Position numbers and translations under genes: made by a program | Notes under the pieces: model-generated | Seen by the model: only the letters and a program-made list of their open reading frames with translations | Database searches by the model: none | Told to the model about the DNA's origin: nothing | In this document: piece by piece, positions 11,486 to 23,689 of the stretch | Position numbering within the stretch: the stretch's first letter is position 1 | Layout: the number at the start of each line of letters is the position of its first letter | Assembly: GCA_031841125.1 (NCBI GenBank) | Contig: CM063106.1 | Coordinates: 10,292,001 to 10,356,000 of the forward strand | Direction of reading: 5' to 3' | Origin: Acanthococcus lagerstroemiae | Lineage: Eukaryota; Arthropoda; Insecta; Hemiptera; Eriococcidae | Length of the DNA: 64,000 nt

Positions 11486-11599
11486 GTGCAATTGCTCATC
11501 GCGCTTGTAAATTATATCATCTCTGTCCGCACTTTTATTGGCTCTTAACGGTTTATGATGTAGTGGTTTGGTCGGATTGGTTTGTCTTAATAGCTTAAT

Positions 11600-12239
11600 G
11601 ACGTTCGTTATTTATGCATCTGATTATGATTGCCGTTATAAAGATAGGTTTTAAAGAACGATTATTTATTCCATATTTGATCTCTAATCACACGTATGAA
11701 TCCGGTTCCCTCGTCGTCGTCGTCGTCTGCGGTTCCATTTAAATATCCGCGAAAATTATCGTTACTTTAAACAATGCGATGACCAATCGAATAAATTCTG
11801 TCAACCCGGTGACAGGTAAAGGTCACTCTTTGAATTTGTAGGGTAGATATGAAATTAAAATTAACAGAATCGAACGAATTGAAACTTAGGTATGTTTCTA
11901 AACAATGGTGGCGATTGGCGATCTGTGCTTTTCCCGGGAGGAAGACATGTTCAAGTTCACAAAAGCGCAAACAGAAAACAGTTCTTCGCTCTAAAATTTC
12001 TTAAAAGACGCCTTAATTATTATTTTTTTATCCCTAAAAAGTCGTATTCAGTAACCATTTTCTAGGAAAACTATGCCCCCCGAATTCAGAGGGAGGGCAG
12101 CTGTCCCCTCTGCTTCAGAATCGCTACCATTGTTGTTAAAGTATCGCGAGAGATCTTATTTTATTGCGGCACGAAATTGTAGTTGGAAGATAAGGTAGGA
12201 TCATAAAACAAAAGCCATCTTTAAGTTTCACTTTGTATT
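11600..12239. other. Intron 1 sequence, nothing recognised
   Basis: Low-complexity CGTCGTCGTC at about 11711 and AT-rich DNA; no element boundaries seen. Confidence 0.4.
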
Positions 12240-12925
12240 GCTCGGTATGTATCGAGCCTAAAACAAAATTTACTTTGCGTGGGAGCGGGGGACGTGGTCC
12301 TAATGGAGGGCTCTGGGGTGGAAGAGGGTGATCGGGGGAGACTGGGTGGAGGACTGGGTGATGATCGTAGGGATGAACGGAGGGTACCATGTGGGGGAGA
12401 AGCTGTGGACGGATAGTCATGGAGCGATGGAGAAGATAATGTAAAGAGATTAAGGCCCAGTTGGTGGAGGTCGGTTGTGGTGGTCAACGGTTGTAGAGGT
12501 GAGGAGGAAGTCCAATGGACAGGGCCAACCCGGATGTTCAGAAGGAAAGGGTTCGCAGGGGGGATACTGCGGAGGTAAAAGACCATAGAGTGGGCACTGA
12601 AGCCTCTGGTAGGAGATTATGGCCGTTGTGTGTTAGGAGTTTGTGGCTGAGGAGGGCTGCGACTGTTGAAGTGCGACCGTGGAGGCGGACAACGACCGTG
12701 GTGAACGAGGGGATCGTGGTGGAGGAGGAGGCTCGTGATGAAGAAAGGATGGAAGGGGGAATTCATGGTGGAAGACTGAGGACCGCTGATAAAGGGGGAG
12801 CAAAAAAAGCGCAAAGCAAACCTCAACTCAGGAACAAAAGTTTTAGACCAAACACTGAGGACTGTGATGGTCGGACGAGGCGCGAGGGGGTTGGGCCACG
12901 AAGCGGCCAGGGGGCCAAGTCCCCT
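12240..12925. mobile_element. Partial copy of the purine-rich element
   Basis: From about 12420 to 12925 the sequence follows 9540-10015 closely, including the words GGCCCAGTTGGTGGAGGTC and GGAACAAAAGTTTTAGACC. The left part is shorter than in the 8613-10040 copy, and neither terminal inverted repeat is kept. The right end runs directly into a piece of the CAGTGGCGTAG MITE at 12930. Minus-strand proline-rich frames here are composition artefacts. Confidence 0.7.
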
Positions 12926-12929
12926 AGTT

Positions 12930-13059
12930 TTACCTTCAATTTCATAAAATAGTCCTCTGATATCGGCGATTTAAAAAAAAACTCAATTTTCGACTTTTTC
13001 TCCCTTGAAAATCTTACTTTGCCCCCCCCCCCCTTGGGAAAATTCTGGCTATGCCACTG
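12930..13059. mobile_element. CAGTGGCGTAG-family MITE, right-hand fragment
   Basis: Matches the right half of the 21635-21873 copy: TTTTCGACTTTTTCTCCCTTG, then a poly-C run, then TTCTGGCTATGCCACTG at the end. The left terminus is missing. Confidence 0.65.
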
Positions 13060-14329
13060 GTTACTCCAAACATAAGCATGTCAGGGAGAGAGGTAATGAA
13101 AAACATGTAAAGTTAGAGTGGTACCTATTTTGAAATTTTTTTTTCGAATTTGCACCCAACCCGGTAGAGAGAAAAAGAGGGCCTGGGGAATTTTCGACGG
13201 GCCTCCCTCCTTCCAGTTCATTCTTTTCTTTTGTCAGATGGGAAAAAATTATAAGCTACGGGATAAGAGGTTTCTTTCATATGGTGTAAGGAGTGATTGC
13301 TATGTAGCCGTAAGCGTTGAAATTCAAGCCTTTTGAAAATATCGGCCCCCCTGAAATTCTGAGCCCAAAGTATTTCCCCTCCTTCCCCTCCAACAGGGTT
13401 GTTTGCACCCACAGGGAGTAGTTCCTAATAATTTTACAGAATTCTGAAAAAATTATTGAACTTGATAAGGCAGTGTTAATCCAAGCCTCATGCGGTCAAA
13501 GGTTTTTAATTTTGTCAGAATTGGCTGTTTAGAATGAAAGGAAAAATATCGATGAATTTTGATGAAACGGGGAGTTATTGTCTGAGGTCAAAACAACTTT
13601 ATGCACACAAAATCTTATCCATTTATATTTGTCAGTGTTACCACGGTAATAATTTAAATGCCGAAAATCATGTACATTTTGGCTATGTAAAATTTTAGAA
13701 TTTCAGCATGCCTCCTCTGATGAGTGGCTTTATGTTATCAAGTTCAGCAAAATATGTAGATTTTTTTTGGGAAAACTGAAAATTGGAGAAACCGTATCTT
13801 GACAAGAAGGGTGTTCTAAAAATGAAAAACTTGACTAAAAAAAGTTCGGAAATTGTTTATGAATTTATCTATTTTATTACAATTTTCAAGTTTGTGCCTG
13901 TACCTGTATTACAATAGCGTCAGTTTAAACACCGAGAAATATCTTATTGTTGTAATGCAAAAATTAAAGGTACTCTTGTGTTGCTCCCTTAATCAGCTTA
14001 CGGATGAGCGTTGGATGACATTGGTTACAAGGAATGCAAGTTTCAATAGAATTTCGAAAATTTAGGATGGCATACTTGGAGTGGAATAGTTTTAGAAAAA
14101 TACTGAGGAATTATGCTCTAAAATGAAAAATGTTGACAAAAAATATTTCCCAAGGAGGAACGAATCGTGGATTTTTTCAGTCAAAGTCTTCATCATTTTT
14201 AAACCAGAGTTTTTCAAAAAGCTTTTCTCAAATCGCTTCACTATGACATTAGCCATCATAAATTTCTTAAATTTACTTGGTATCTGCATTCTTCGCTCTA
14301 TAAAATTCCGTTCATTCCTCATCTCCAAA
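13060..14329. other. Intron 1 sequence, nothing recognised
   Basis: AT-rich with occasional open frames but no homology I can recognise. Frames at 14092-14512 lie on both strands of the same AT-rich sequence and are not called. Confidence 0.4.
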
Positions 14330-15511
14330 TTGATGAGGGAGACAGAGACGAAACTTGACTTCCAGTTTGGGGAAGGGGTGGAGAAGAAAAATTTCCCGAC
14401 AAATGTTTTTCAAAAACTAAAAAATCCCCGACAACATTTTTTTTTATTTGAAAATTTTGCTATTTTTCAATCAAAATATTTTTTAATTGAAAAAAAAAAA
14501 ATAAATAAATAAATAAACAAGCAAACGTTCTTAGGAAATGAAAAATTGAAATGAACAGTTTCAAAATTTGCCGACTGTCAAATTATTGGCACTCACATTT
14601 GCGCACATGTGCATACCCTAGTCTGAGAGGGAAGGATGTTGGGAATATACTTGAAAGGAACACACAACTTTCTTTACACATTAAGGTGGTCGCTTAATTT
14701 TTTTTTCTGAATTTCTTCTGATTCGTCTCCTTTACTGGTTCCAATAAAATCAGTAAATAAATTTAGGGGGAAAAAAAAACTACAAAGTCTTAGGTCGATT
14801 GGATTAGGGGAATCCGTGCCGCAAGCTCCCTTTCGTTCTTATGGGAAAAACACGTAGAGTTTTGACTTTTGTTCCAGACTAAATTTTCCTCCTATATTCT
14901 CCAGGACCAAAGCCCATAAATTAACCAATAGATCATTTGCTATATTGGATTCAGCTTGTGATATTGGAAAATAAGTCCTTTGCTTTCAACTCTTAGATTT
15001 TAATAAAATGTTCAACTTTCTCAAATTTCAGGTTCTAGGTCAAACAGAGAATCTAGTAAAAACAGAATAGTTATTGAAATTCGAAATTCAACGTTTGCTA
15101 CCGACCTTCAGATTTTCGAAATGTCTTCCACAATTCAGCTTTGTTTCAACCTCTCAGATAACGTTCGATCAGCTTGAAACCTTCGGCTTTTGACTGACTA
15201 ATCTCTGACTTCGAATTCAGAGTGCTCCATTTTCAGAAACGAAATTTGACCTTCAGTTTCGGGAGGTGGAGAAGAAAAATTTGCCGAAAAATATTCTTTT
15301 TTAAACTTACAATTCGCCGACAAGTATTTTTTTAAACTAAAAATTCGCCGACAAAATTTTTTAAAAATCAACAACTTGCCGATTTTCCAATCAAAATATG
15401 TTTTAATTGAAAAAATGAAGTGAAAAATTCAAATGAACAGTTTCAAAATTTGCCAACTGCCAAATTATTGGGGGTGTTCAACCCTCCAAACATCCCATAG
15501 TTTCGTCCCTG
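14330..15511 (+). repeat. Interspersed repeat B, copy 1
   Basis: A repeat ending GTTTCGTCCCTG at 15511 and carrying the subterminal words TTTGCCAACTGCCAAATTAT and TTGCCGACAAAT. Large parts are the reverse complement of 20985-21480 and 22380-22800. Two subunits, 14340-14605 and 15225-15511, resemble each other, so the element may have internal duplication. The terminal word CAGGGACGAAACTATGGG marks the other ends at 20985 and 22814. Non-coding. Confidence 0.65.
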
Positions 15512-16179
15512 GAGGGAGACGACATGGGGATCCAAGACTTTCTCATGCTCAGAAAATATGCTGAGAAATGAAAACTGAGTCATAAGGTGCAACAATAACA
15601 CACAAACAAAATGAGATTTAAAAAAAAAACAATAACATGAGAATGTACATGATTCTATGTTACTCGTACGTATTTTCAACAAGGAATTCAATACCGATGT
15701 TAATTTATTGATTTTAGTTCATTTTTCCCCCTCTGTCCTACCTTAAATGCGAATTTTAGCATCATCAAGATAATACCACTGATTAAACAACTATATGCGC
15801 GTTCAGTATTGTTATCAGTATACCAGTGTAGCCATTCATGGACGACCAAAAGGAATAAAAAGTGAAAAATTTGATAATATTTGAATTTGGAATTTGGAAA
15901 ATGAAAGGTTCTTCAGAAAACTGGTTAACGCAAACTGAGCATTCAAAATATAGCTCAAATCATGTAATCTCATCCCATTGTTTTTTATGTTGCTGTGTGT
16001 AGTGTAATCAACGCGATCGTCGTGATTAAAAAGTCACGTTATCTTTTACAAATTTCTATGTTTTATTAATTTACTGAAATGCAACGAGAGGGCGCGGTTG
16101 AAAGAAAATCTGGCCCGAGGGAAGATAGAGCATGAAATGAAAAGCAGTAAATTAGAATAAAATTGAGAAACTATACGTA
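15512..16179. other. Intron 1 sequence, nothing recognised
   Basis: AT-rich sequence without a supportable feature. Confidence 0.4.
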
Positions 16180-16598
16180 GGGGAAGTTCGGGCAAGTGGA
16201 ACCACTTATTTTAAAATGGCTGTAGAATTTTTATTTATGTGGCGATCTGAAATCTAAATACACTATTGGATAAAGCATACTTTGCCCTATCAAATAGTGT
16301 ATTTACATGAAAAAAACCAACTCTAAGTTGGTCAAAATTTAGTTCTACCAAAGGTCTATTTTTTTAGCACTTGAAAAATGGCCGGGCAAAAGGAACCAAT
16401 GACCCGGGCAAAAGGAACCATCTATAAAACATCCAAAATTCGAGGATAAAAAAGTTCTATGTTGCAAAACGAATCTATTTCGATATAAAAACAATAAGTA
16501 ATAACCGAAAATACAAGATTACAATTTTTTTCGTTTACTCAGATTATTCGGCCGAAATGTTTAAAGCCATTGACGTTCAAAGAAACGCCACTCTCGAC

Positions 16599-16771
16599 TA
16601 GGGCTCTATAGTTTCACCTGGGTATACTAAGCCACCATTTTGGTTCATACTGCGCCCGTCGATGCCGAATTGACTACGCGTTACGCTCCGCATAGTCGGA
16701 TTCGGCATCCACGGGCGCAGTATGAACCAAAATGGCGGCTTAGTATACCCAGGTGAAACTATAGAGCCCTA
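16599..16771. mobile_element. Palindromic foldback MITE, copy 1, 7-bp duplication
   Basis: A 173-bp near-perfect palindrome starting TAGGGCTCTATAG and ending CTATAGAGCCCTA. The flanks are identical 7-mers TCTCGAC (16592-16598 and 16772-16778). The central part around GATGCCGAATTGACTACGCG is almost identical to the copy at 55914-56086, which is also 173 bp. It sits inside the 2.1-kb TIR element and is therefore younger than it. No coding capacity. Confidence 0.88.
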
Positions 16772-16999
16772 TCTCGACATGGAATAGTATTATAAAAATA
16801 GAAAACTACCCGGCTATCAAAATTAGAGTTCGTATAAATTAAAATTGAAATCGAAACGTTGCAGGCCGAAGAGCCGAAACATTATTTGTCTGATACAACA
16901 GAAATACGCGGCTATCAAAATTAGAGTTCGTATCAATTAAATTTAAAAAAACAACAACATTGAGTAGGTACGTCAGTCACCTCGCGCTTCTTATTCTGA

Positions 17000-17440
17000 C
17001 CTTAAATTGAGGAAACTCATGAACGACTCGACCGATTGTCAACCATTTCCTTCCTACAAACCAAGAGGGGTGAGCGCTCTAAAGCGCTCAGCTAATCATC
17101 AAACTTTTACCTGCACAACTTAGAGTACTTCTCTATAACCTACCAAAATTTGGAATCAATTGAGTTAATAGTTCCTGAGATTTTCGTGCAACAAATTTTG
17201 TCCTTAAATTGAGGAAACTCATGAACGACTCGACCGATTGTTAACCATTTCCTTCCCACAAACCAAGAGGGATGAGGGCTCTAAAGCGCTCAGCTAATCA
17301 TCAAACTTTTACCTGCACAACTTTGAGTACTTCTCTATAACATACCAAAATTTGGAATCAATTGAGTCAATAGTAATGTTCCTGAAATTTTCGTGCTACA
17401 AATTTTGCCCTTAAATTGAGGAAAACTCATGAACAGCTCG
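17000..17440. repeat. Tandem repeat, period about 203 bp, 2.2 copies
   Basis: CCTTAAATTGAGGAAACTCA recurs near 17000, 17202 and 17408, with the rest of the unit (including AAGCGCTCAGCTAATCATC) closely conserved between the first two. The third is truncated. It lies inside the 2.1-kb TIR element. Confidence 0.85.
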
Positions 17441-17639
17441 ACCGAGTTGTAATCTACACATTCTGAAACGTAAAAAAAAAACATGGCCCCCGTCCCCATC
17501 TTGACAACTGTGACGAGTATAATGCCTCCCTTTTCTCCGAAAAGTCGGTAAAAATATGAATAATTAATGCTACTTGATGGTTCCTTTTGCCCGGTTCCAC
17601 TTGCCCAACCCACATGAGCCATATTCGTTTAGCTTCCCA

Positions 17640-17960
17640 GCATTGGGCTAGGGTTAACTCGGTGTAACACTAAAATGACGTCACGTGTACACAAAAGTGT
17701 GGGGTTTGTAATCATCAAATCGAACAAAACATAAACATTCAGCCAACACCACAAAAATACACCGTGACACCAAATGACACCAAACTCAACCCTACTCCGG
17801 GAGCAGGGTTAAAATGTTTAACACAGGTGTTAACACCAGTGTTACCCTACTGGTAAATAAAACAGAAAACACTGAACACCGGAGTTCTCCACAGAACAAA
17901 TCGAACGGCAAAAATTTCTTGGTGTAACACTTGGTGTTAAAAAGTATCAATTTTTGTGTC
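17640..17960. repeat. GTGTTAACAC-rich nested repeat
   Basis: Repeated GGTGTTAACACC-like words, GGTGTAACAC and a CTCAACCCTA / TAGGGTTAACT inverted pair suggest a small nested element inside the 2.1-kb TIR element. Exact ends are not clear. Confidence 0.4.
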
Positions 17961-18499
17961 TAAACGAACACAACTATGGTTTCTACATTTACGTAATAAT
18001 AAGTTATTAAAAGCAAAATCAAGGACCTTACTATGCATTCATCTGTAAGTAGACAGAATTTCCTTTCTTTCATATTAATGCTTATCGTAATACTCTTCAA
18101 TTATTGAAATGATCGCACTTTCAAAATTCGCGATTCATGGAATTATTTCAACACGATTCACAAATTCCTTATCAAAAAATTGTACACAACACGTGAGGTG
18201 ATTAGGAAAAAAGTTATTTGCAGTGGTTCCTTTTTTGCCCAGTGGTTCCACTTACCCGAACTTCCCTTAGTTGAAAACCCCATTCGTTGAAAAAATCCGA
18301 ACCTGGAAGAATCCTCTTACCTCTCGTCAGGTATATGCAATGCTGGGTTATAATTTCGTGATCGGCAGAAAATTTAGAAAGCACTGAACCACTGATACCT
18401 AAATGTTAATGTGACCAGATATCAAAGTAGCCTACCATCCTCTGAAAACTCTCCAAAAAACTGAAAAAGTGTACAAGAGCAAAATAATTTTCAGCACTG

Positions 18500-18535
18500 T
18501 TAATATTATTATTATTATTATTATTATTATACTCC
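18500..18535. repeat. (ATT)n microsatellite
   Basis: About nine ATT units. RTE elements often end in such tails, and the adjacent 18536-18600 could be a LINE or SINE 3' end on the minus strand, but no protein tail was found to prove it. Confidence 0.7.
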
Positions 18536-18984
18536 ACCTCAACAACCCGAAGGCCAAAAACGAGGGGAGTTATAATACATGTAGAAGGACTTTTGTTTCA
18601 AAAATACAAAATACATGAGAATAATTTAGAATATAAACTAAGAGAAAAAAAAAGATAGATATGTATGTTGTTGCAATAAAAACAAATTACGAGGCGCGGT
18701 TTGTGGTGGTGACTAAGTGAGGGTTAAAAAAGAGGTTTGATATTGTCATCCCCTATTCCCCTCCCCCCACTTTAGGTCAGCTATTTGCGATTATGCCAGA
18801 TATACATCAAAATTAGGTTTGTTCTTTAGGTATTGAGGGGAGGGGGACTTCTTATCTTATCACTGGTAAAAGTGTATGGTCAGTTTCTCGTAATCTGCAA
18901 AAATTACACATCTTGTAAGGACTGGAAAATATTTTCAATGGCCTACTTTAACCAGTTACATATTTCAAATTCACGGCATCCTAT

Positions 18985-19085
18985 TCTGATGCAGACCCAT
19001 TTGGGGCATTTCCGGGATAGGGGGTGCGGTTTCCCGGGGCCAATTTGGCATGCGTGCATCGCCATACGCCCCACTATCATGGATT
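18985..19085. repeat. Interspersed repeat C, copy 1
   Basis: Shares TTTGGCATGCGTGCATCGCC and the following ATACGCC with 33607-33712 and 59288-59392. The copies are moderately diverged. No ends with inverted repeats were identified. Confidence 0.65.
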
Positions 19086-20461
19086 TTGGGAAGTGACGCC
19101 AAGATTGTGTTACAACAAATTGTACTCTTTTCCTCATCGAAGCAATGATTTCTAGGTATTGCTCCCTGTGCTTAATTATAGGGCCTAGTTATGACTGGCC
19201 TAAGCCCCTTCCCTCCTCCTCTCCTCCAAAAATAGAAGCTATTCAGCTACTTTGGTTGTTGATTTTCGAAGTTTTGTTGGTGGAAACTGTGCCCACCTCC
19301 TATGAAAATGGTTCACTGATTAGTACGTCTTTTCTTTTTACGAATTCAATATAGACTTTAAATTGATGTCCAGATTTCTTTAGGTGTATACTAAAAGTAG
19401 GAACTAATAACGTATAATGATCTATCTGTATTACTTTAGGACCCGTTAAACACTGTTCATCATCCATGTGTTAATGCTGTCACATAAATCGAAGGCTTCA
19501 ATGCAAACTCGTCGACGATCAGTTAAATTTAATTGAACTAATAAAATTGCTATTTGACGCGTAAAAATACAGTTAACAACAATACTAATACTTATTTTGA
19601 TTTATATTTTTTTCAGAAGAAAAGTGTGAGAGGTAATAGAATTCCTACTTAATTTTATATGTTCCAGTTTTGCCCTTCCCGAGTGGTTCTAGCTTTGTCT
19701 CTGTATTTTTTCTCTGTACATAACTGAACAAAAAAATCAGCAAGAGGATACGAGAAAATAAATTACGTTCACTTCACAATACCTGTAGGTATATGTTTGG
19801 TGTCAATACTTACACAACGATAATAAAAGATAACTCGGGTTCATGTTCGAAGTTTAACGAACCAGTTAATTTCTTTGCACATCAGGCCCTGTTTAATGTG
19901 TGCAGATGTTCGCGCAATGCATTGCATTCATATTACATTAGATCAACCGGAACAGTAAAATGGTTTCTGGTTGAAACTTGATTCAAATTCGTTTTATCGC
20001 AAATAAAAACAGGACATCATTTCGAAACGAAAACTAAATAAGTTAATAAGACTTCAAAAACCAGTCATCGTGAGTTTCGCTGATTTTATCGGTGTCAGTC
20101 ACCCTTTGGGATAATCAGTAAAAGAATGTCGATTGTAAAAGTTATTTTTTGACTTTTTTTCAGAAGTATGTATCGTACTTCATCTATAACGCTTTTACTG
20201 GGTACCTACCAATCATCAAAGTGAAAGAGCTTCGACTCCTCCATAAACAATTTTCTGGTAGTTACTACGAAAAAAAGCGATTTCTCATTACCGTATCAAA
20301 ATCGTATCATTATGTCATCATCTCTCCGTGCGTGCAAAATACATTATTCTAAAATTGAATTGTTAGTGTGCACCCACTGATGATAGAAAAAATGTATCAT
20401 ATCCCATTATAAGATTCTTTCTAATTCTTTTCAGACTTATTAACATTGAAGATTAATTCTG
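19086..20461. other. Intron 1 sequence, nothing recognised
   Basis: No supported gene. Frames at 19145-19354 and 20149-20352 have no recognisable motif. Confidence 0.4.
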
Positions 20462-20979
20462 TCCATCATGGGCGTCGTTGAGGAGGGGGTCTTACCCCGC
20501 GATTTTTTTGGGGGGATGATCAAAATTATCCCCCCCCCAATTTAAAGGCCAATAATTATATTTATACTTGTAGTTATAAAATAATTTGTAAACGAATTAG
20601 TGCCATGTGATACCGCAGTGGTACCGTAGCATACACTTAACTCGCAATACACATACACAGGGTGTCTAACAAAATCAAAATCTAAATATAAATGATCTTC
20701 TCCTTCCCACCCCACCTCCCATTTGCTATTAATGCGCTAAAATAATAAACTAAAGCTAAATATACTTCTTTGTCCATAATACCTACTACATTTTCATGGG
20801 GAAAAAAACTAATTTCATTGCATAAGGTAGATGATCCCAATAAGGACCGGATCCCCAATATAAGGCCCAATGTACCGATCTTGATTGCTACGCTTTAGAC
20901 TGCATTAAAACGTACAGCGAAGTCAACATTGTCCAATTGTTTTTATCAAGATATTAGTCCACTGGTGCGAGATATGCCG
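20462..20979 (-). repeat. Interspersed repeat D, copy 1 (empty MITE site)
   Basis: Reverse complement of 52189-52866 over about 500 bases, including TAATTATATTTATACTTGTA and GGGATCC/GGATCCCC words. At about 20960-20970 this copy reads continuously through the point where the other copy carries the 168-bp MITE plus its 8-bp duplication. It is therefore the pre-insertion state. Confidence 0.8.
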
Positions 20980-20984
20980 GTCGA

Positions 20985-22830
20985 CAGGGGCGAAACTATA
21001 GGGGATGTGGCGGGTTGAAGCACCCCCCCCCCAATAATTTGGCAGTCGGCAAATTTTGAAACAGTTAATTTGAATTTTTCACATTTTAGGAATGTTTATT
21101 TGTTTGTTTATTTATTATTATTATTATTTTTTCAATTTAAAAATATTTCAATTAGAACATATCAGCGAATTTTTAATTCTTAAAAGATTTTGTCGGCAAA
21201 GTTTTAGTTTAAAAAAATATTTGTCGGCAAAATTTTTCTCCTTCACCTCCCCAAATTGAAAGTCAAATTTCGTTTCTGAAAATGGAGTACCCGTGACTCC
21301 TGTCAGAGACTAGTCAGTCAAAAGCCGAAGGTTTCAAGCTGAGTATCGTACGTTATCTAAATAGTTGAAACAAAGCTGAATGTGGAAGACATTTCGAAAA
21401 TTTGAAAGTCGGTAGCAAACGTTGAATTTCGAATTTCTGTGACTATTCTGTTCTTACTAGATTCTCTGTTTGACTTATAGCCCAAAATTGAAAAAATTGA
21501 ACATTTTATTAAAATCTAAAAGCAGGCCCGTAGCCCAACCATCTGCGGTAGGTGGTGCTGACTGTTTGCCGGGGGGGGGGAAGACTTGAGACTTGAGGAT
21601 ACACATAGTATACAATGTGAAGAGTTCTACGAGGCAGTGGTATAGCCAGGGGGCAAAGGGGGCGAATGCCTCCAAGGCATCTGAAATTGAATGTAAAATA
21701 TGCAAAAATGAGCAATTTTTCGCTTTAAAACACGTTTTTTTTTTCTCGGTAGTAATTTTACCTTCATTTTCATACAATAGTCGATTTTTAAAAAATTCTT
21801 CAATTTTCGACTTTGTTTCCCTTGAAAATCTTACTTTGCCCCCCTCCCCCGGAAAATCCTGGCTACGCCACTGATTGAATTTGGTCTCAAAATTCATAAT
21901 CAAAATTGGTGATTCAACTTACCGACAACCCACTGAAAAAAAAATTGAATAGATCGCGTGAAAAGAAATGAACACTTAGAACGATCAAATTTTCGAACTT
22001 TTGGAAGTAAAAAAAAACTCTGTTTCTGTGGACACTTGGGCCCTTTATAAAGAACGACAAACATACGATTCTTCTATCTTTCAAAGCAAAATCAGTGTTG
22101 ACAAGTTTATAAACATTAAAATGTAGTGGAACGAAAATTTTTGAACAAAACTAGCGAGAAAAATTGAAGGAATTCGTTAGTTTTACTCACGAAATTTTGC
22201 CAGGTGAGGCTCCGGCAAGCGTTAGGGGGTGCTCAGTACCCCCTAGCACTACCCTGGCTAGGGGCCTGGCGTAGTGATGATTTTTTTAAAATTGTGGTAT
22301 CTCTGCCTAGGGGGCTCAAGATACCTTTAGAGGAAGCACAGCCCCAGCTTGCCCCATGGCTACATGGCTCTAGAAGTTGAAAGCCAAAAACTTATTTTCC
22401 AATCTGAATCTGATAGCAAATATTCTATAATTTAATTTACGTGCTTTGGTCCTGCTGAATATAGGTGGGAAATTCAGTCTGGAACAAAAGACAAAACTCC
22501 ATGTGTTTTCCCCGTAAGAATGAAAGGGAGCTTGTGACACGGATTCCCCTAAATCCGATCGACCTGAAACTTTGTATGTTTTTTTTGTTTTTTTTTATTG
22601 ATTTCATTGTAACCAATTTAGGAGACGAATCAGAGGAAATTCAGAAAAAAAAAAGATCACCAAGAGTAAATAACAACCACCTTAATGTGTAAAGTGAGTT
22701 GTGTTGTTCCTCTCAAGTCTTCCTAATATCCTTTCAGCTTACCCTCCCAGACTAGGGTATGCTCATGTGCTCAAATGTGAGTGCTTGAGGGATAAGGTTC
22801 CAATCTGCATTTGCAGGGACGAAACTATGG
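20985..22830 (-). repeat. Interspersed repeat B, copy 2 with nested insertion
   Basis: Begins CAGGGGCGAAACTATAGG and continues as the reverse complement of 15225-15511 (TTGGCAGTCGGCAAATTTTG and so on). The 22440-22800 part is the reverse complement of 14620-14920. A second end word CAGGGACGAAACTATGGG sits at 22814 in the same orientation, suggesting two units in tandem. The CAGTGGCGTAG MITE at 21635-21873 interrupts it. The frame at 22465-22692 is a by-product. Confidence 0.6.
21635..21873. mobile_element. CAGTGGCGTAG-family MITE, copy 3
   Basis: Starts CAGTGGTATAGCCAGG and ends CCTGGCTACGCCACTG, a 16-bp inverted pair with two mismatches. At 239 bp it is longer than the 168-170 bp copies. 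The 8-bp flanks (CTACGAGG and ATTGAATT) do not match, so one flank may have been rearranged. Confidence 0.75.
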
Positions 22831-22915
22831 GGGGGGGGGTGAAAATACCCAATAATTTGACAGTCGGCCAGTTTTGAAACAGTTCATTTGAATTTTTCAT
22901 GTTCTAAAGTATAAC

Positions 22916-23689
22916 ACTTTAATGAAGCCTGAAAATGTCTTGAACAAATTCAGAAGATCTATAAAGTCCCAGAGAAGTCGGAACGAGTCCTAAAAGTATT
23001 ACATAAATTGGAGTAGGAGGTCTTGATGGGTCAAAAGAGTCTTATTATCATAGTATTAAATAAATCCAAGAAACCTCTCAGATGTCGCTGTATGGTTTGC
23101 ACAAGGGCCGAGGAAGGAGAATGTCTCAAGCGGCTCACCATAAAAAAGACGCTTCAAAAATAAGGTAAAAAGAGGAACGAAGGAAGGAAGAAAAATAAAG
23201 AGTAGAAAAAAGGCAGACTTTTTTTGCGGGTACAAAGACGTTCTCAAAAATTAGTCCCCGGGCCCATATTTTGCTTCTGTTTTATTTTTATTCTTTTCAA
23301 TTAAGAAATATTTTGATTGAAAAATTGGATTTCACGAGCACTACGTGGTGAAAAAAATCCGAAAATCATGTTCTAGATTAGTAATGAAATGTACATTACA
23401 AATAAAAACAAAAACAACATTCATTCTGAGGCAGAAATTGACCAAAACCAAACATAGGGCCTTATTTGGCGCACTTACCTTAATTAAAATTAAAACAGTA
23501 AAATACATATGATTCTTAGTAATTTTGTTGGTTATGGTACATAATAGTAATTTTTTAAGATTTGTAATTTTCAGGGGTGGGAGGTATATATAGTTCCATC
23601 GTCAGTATTTTTCGTGCATATAATGGATGACTGAAATTGGCGATCGGCAATGGCAAACAATTTATGTTTTATCTCTACCTTCATATGTA
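22916..23689. other. Intron 1 sequence, degenerate AGTCTT words only
   Basis: The part 22920-23040 has AGTCTTGAACAAATTC-like repetitions as at 30420-30790. No gene. Confidence 0.4.

Larger units (their letters stand above)
16180..18267. mobile_element. 2.1-kb TIR element with TA duplication, non-autonomous
   Basis: Ends are about 25-bp inverted repeats (GGGAAGTTCGGGCAAGTGG left, its complement with one change right). Both ends abut TA (16178-16179 and 18268-18269), which fits a Tc1/mariner or PIF type target. Subterminal GGGCAAAAGGAACC words recur at 16384 and 16407, and inverted forms lie near 17580-17605 and 18230. No transposase frame is present. The interior carries a nested palindrome (16599-16771), a 203-bp tandem repeat (17000-17440), and GGTGTTAACACC-rich sequence (17640-17960). 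TIRs and TA are directly visible; the superfamily is not settled. Confidence 0.75.

Noticed and set aside
20462..20979. Repeat D as a large inverted duplication of the locus
   Set aside because: Similarity stops at the repeat ends and flanks are unrelated, so it is an interspersed repeat and not a segmental duplication.
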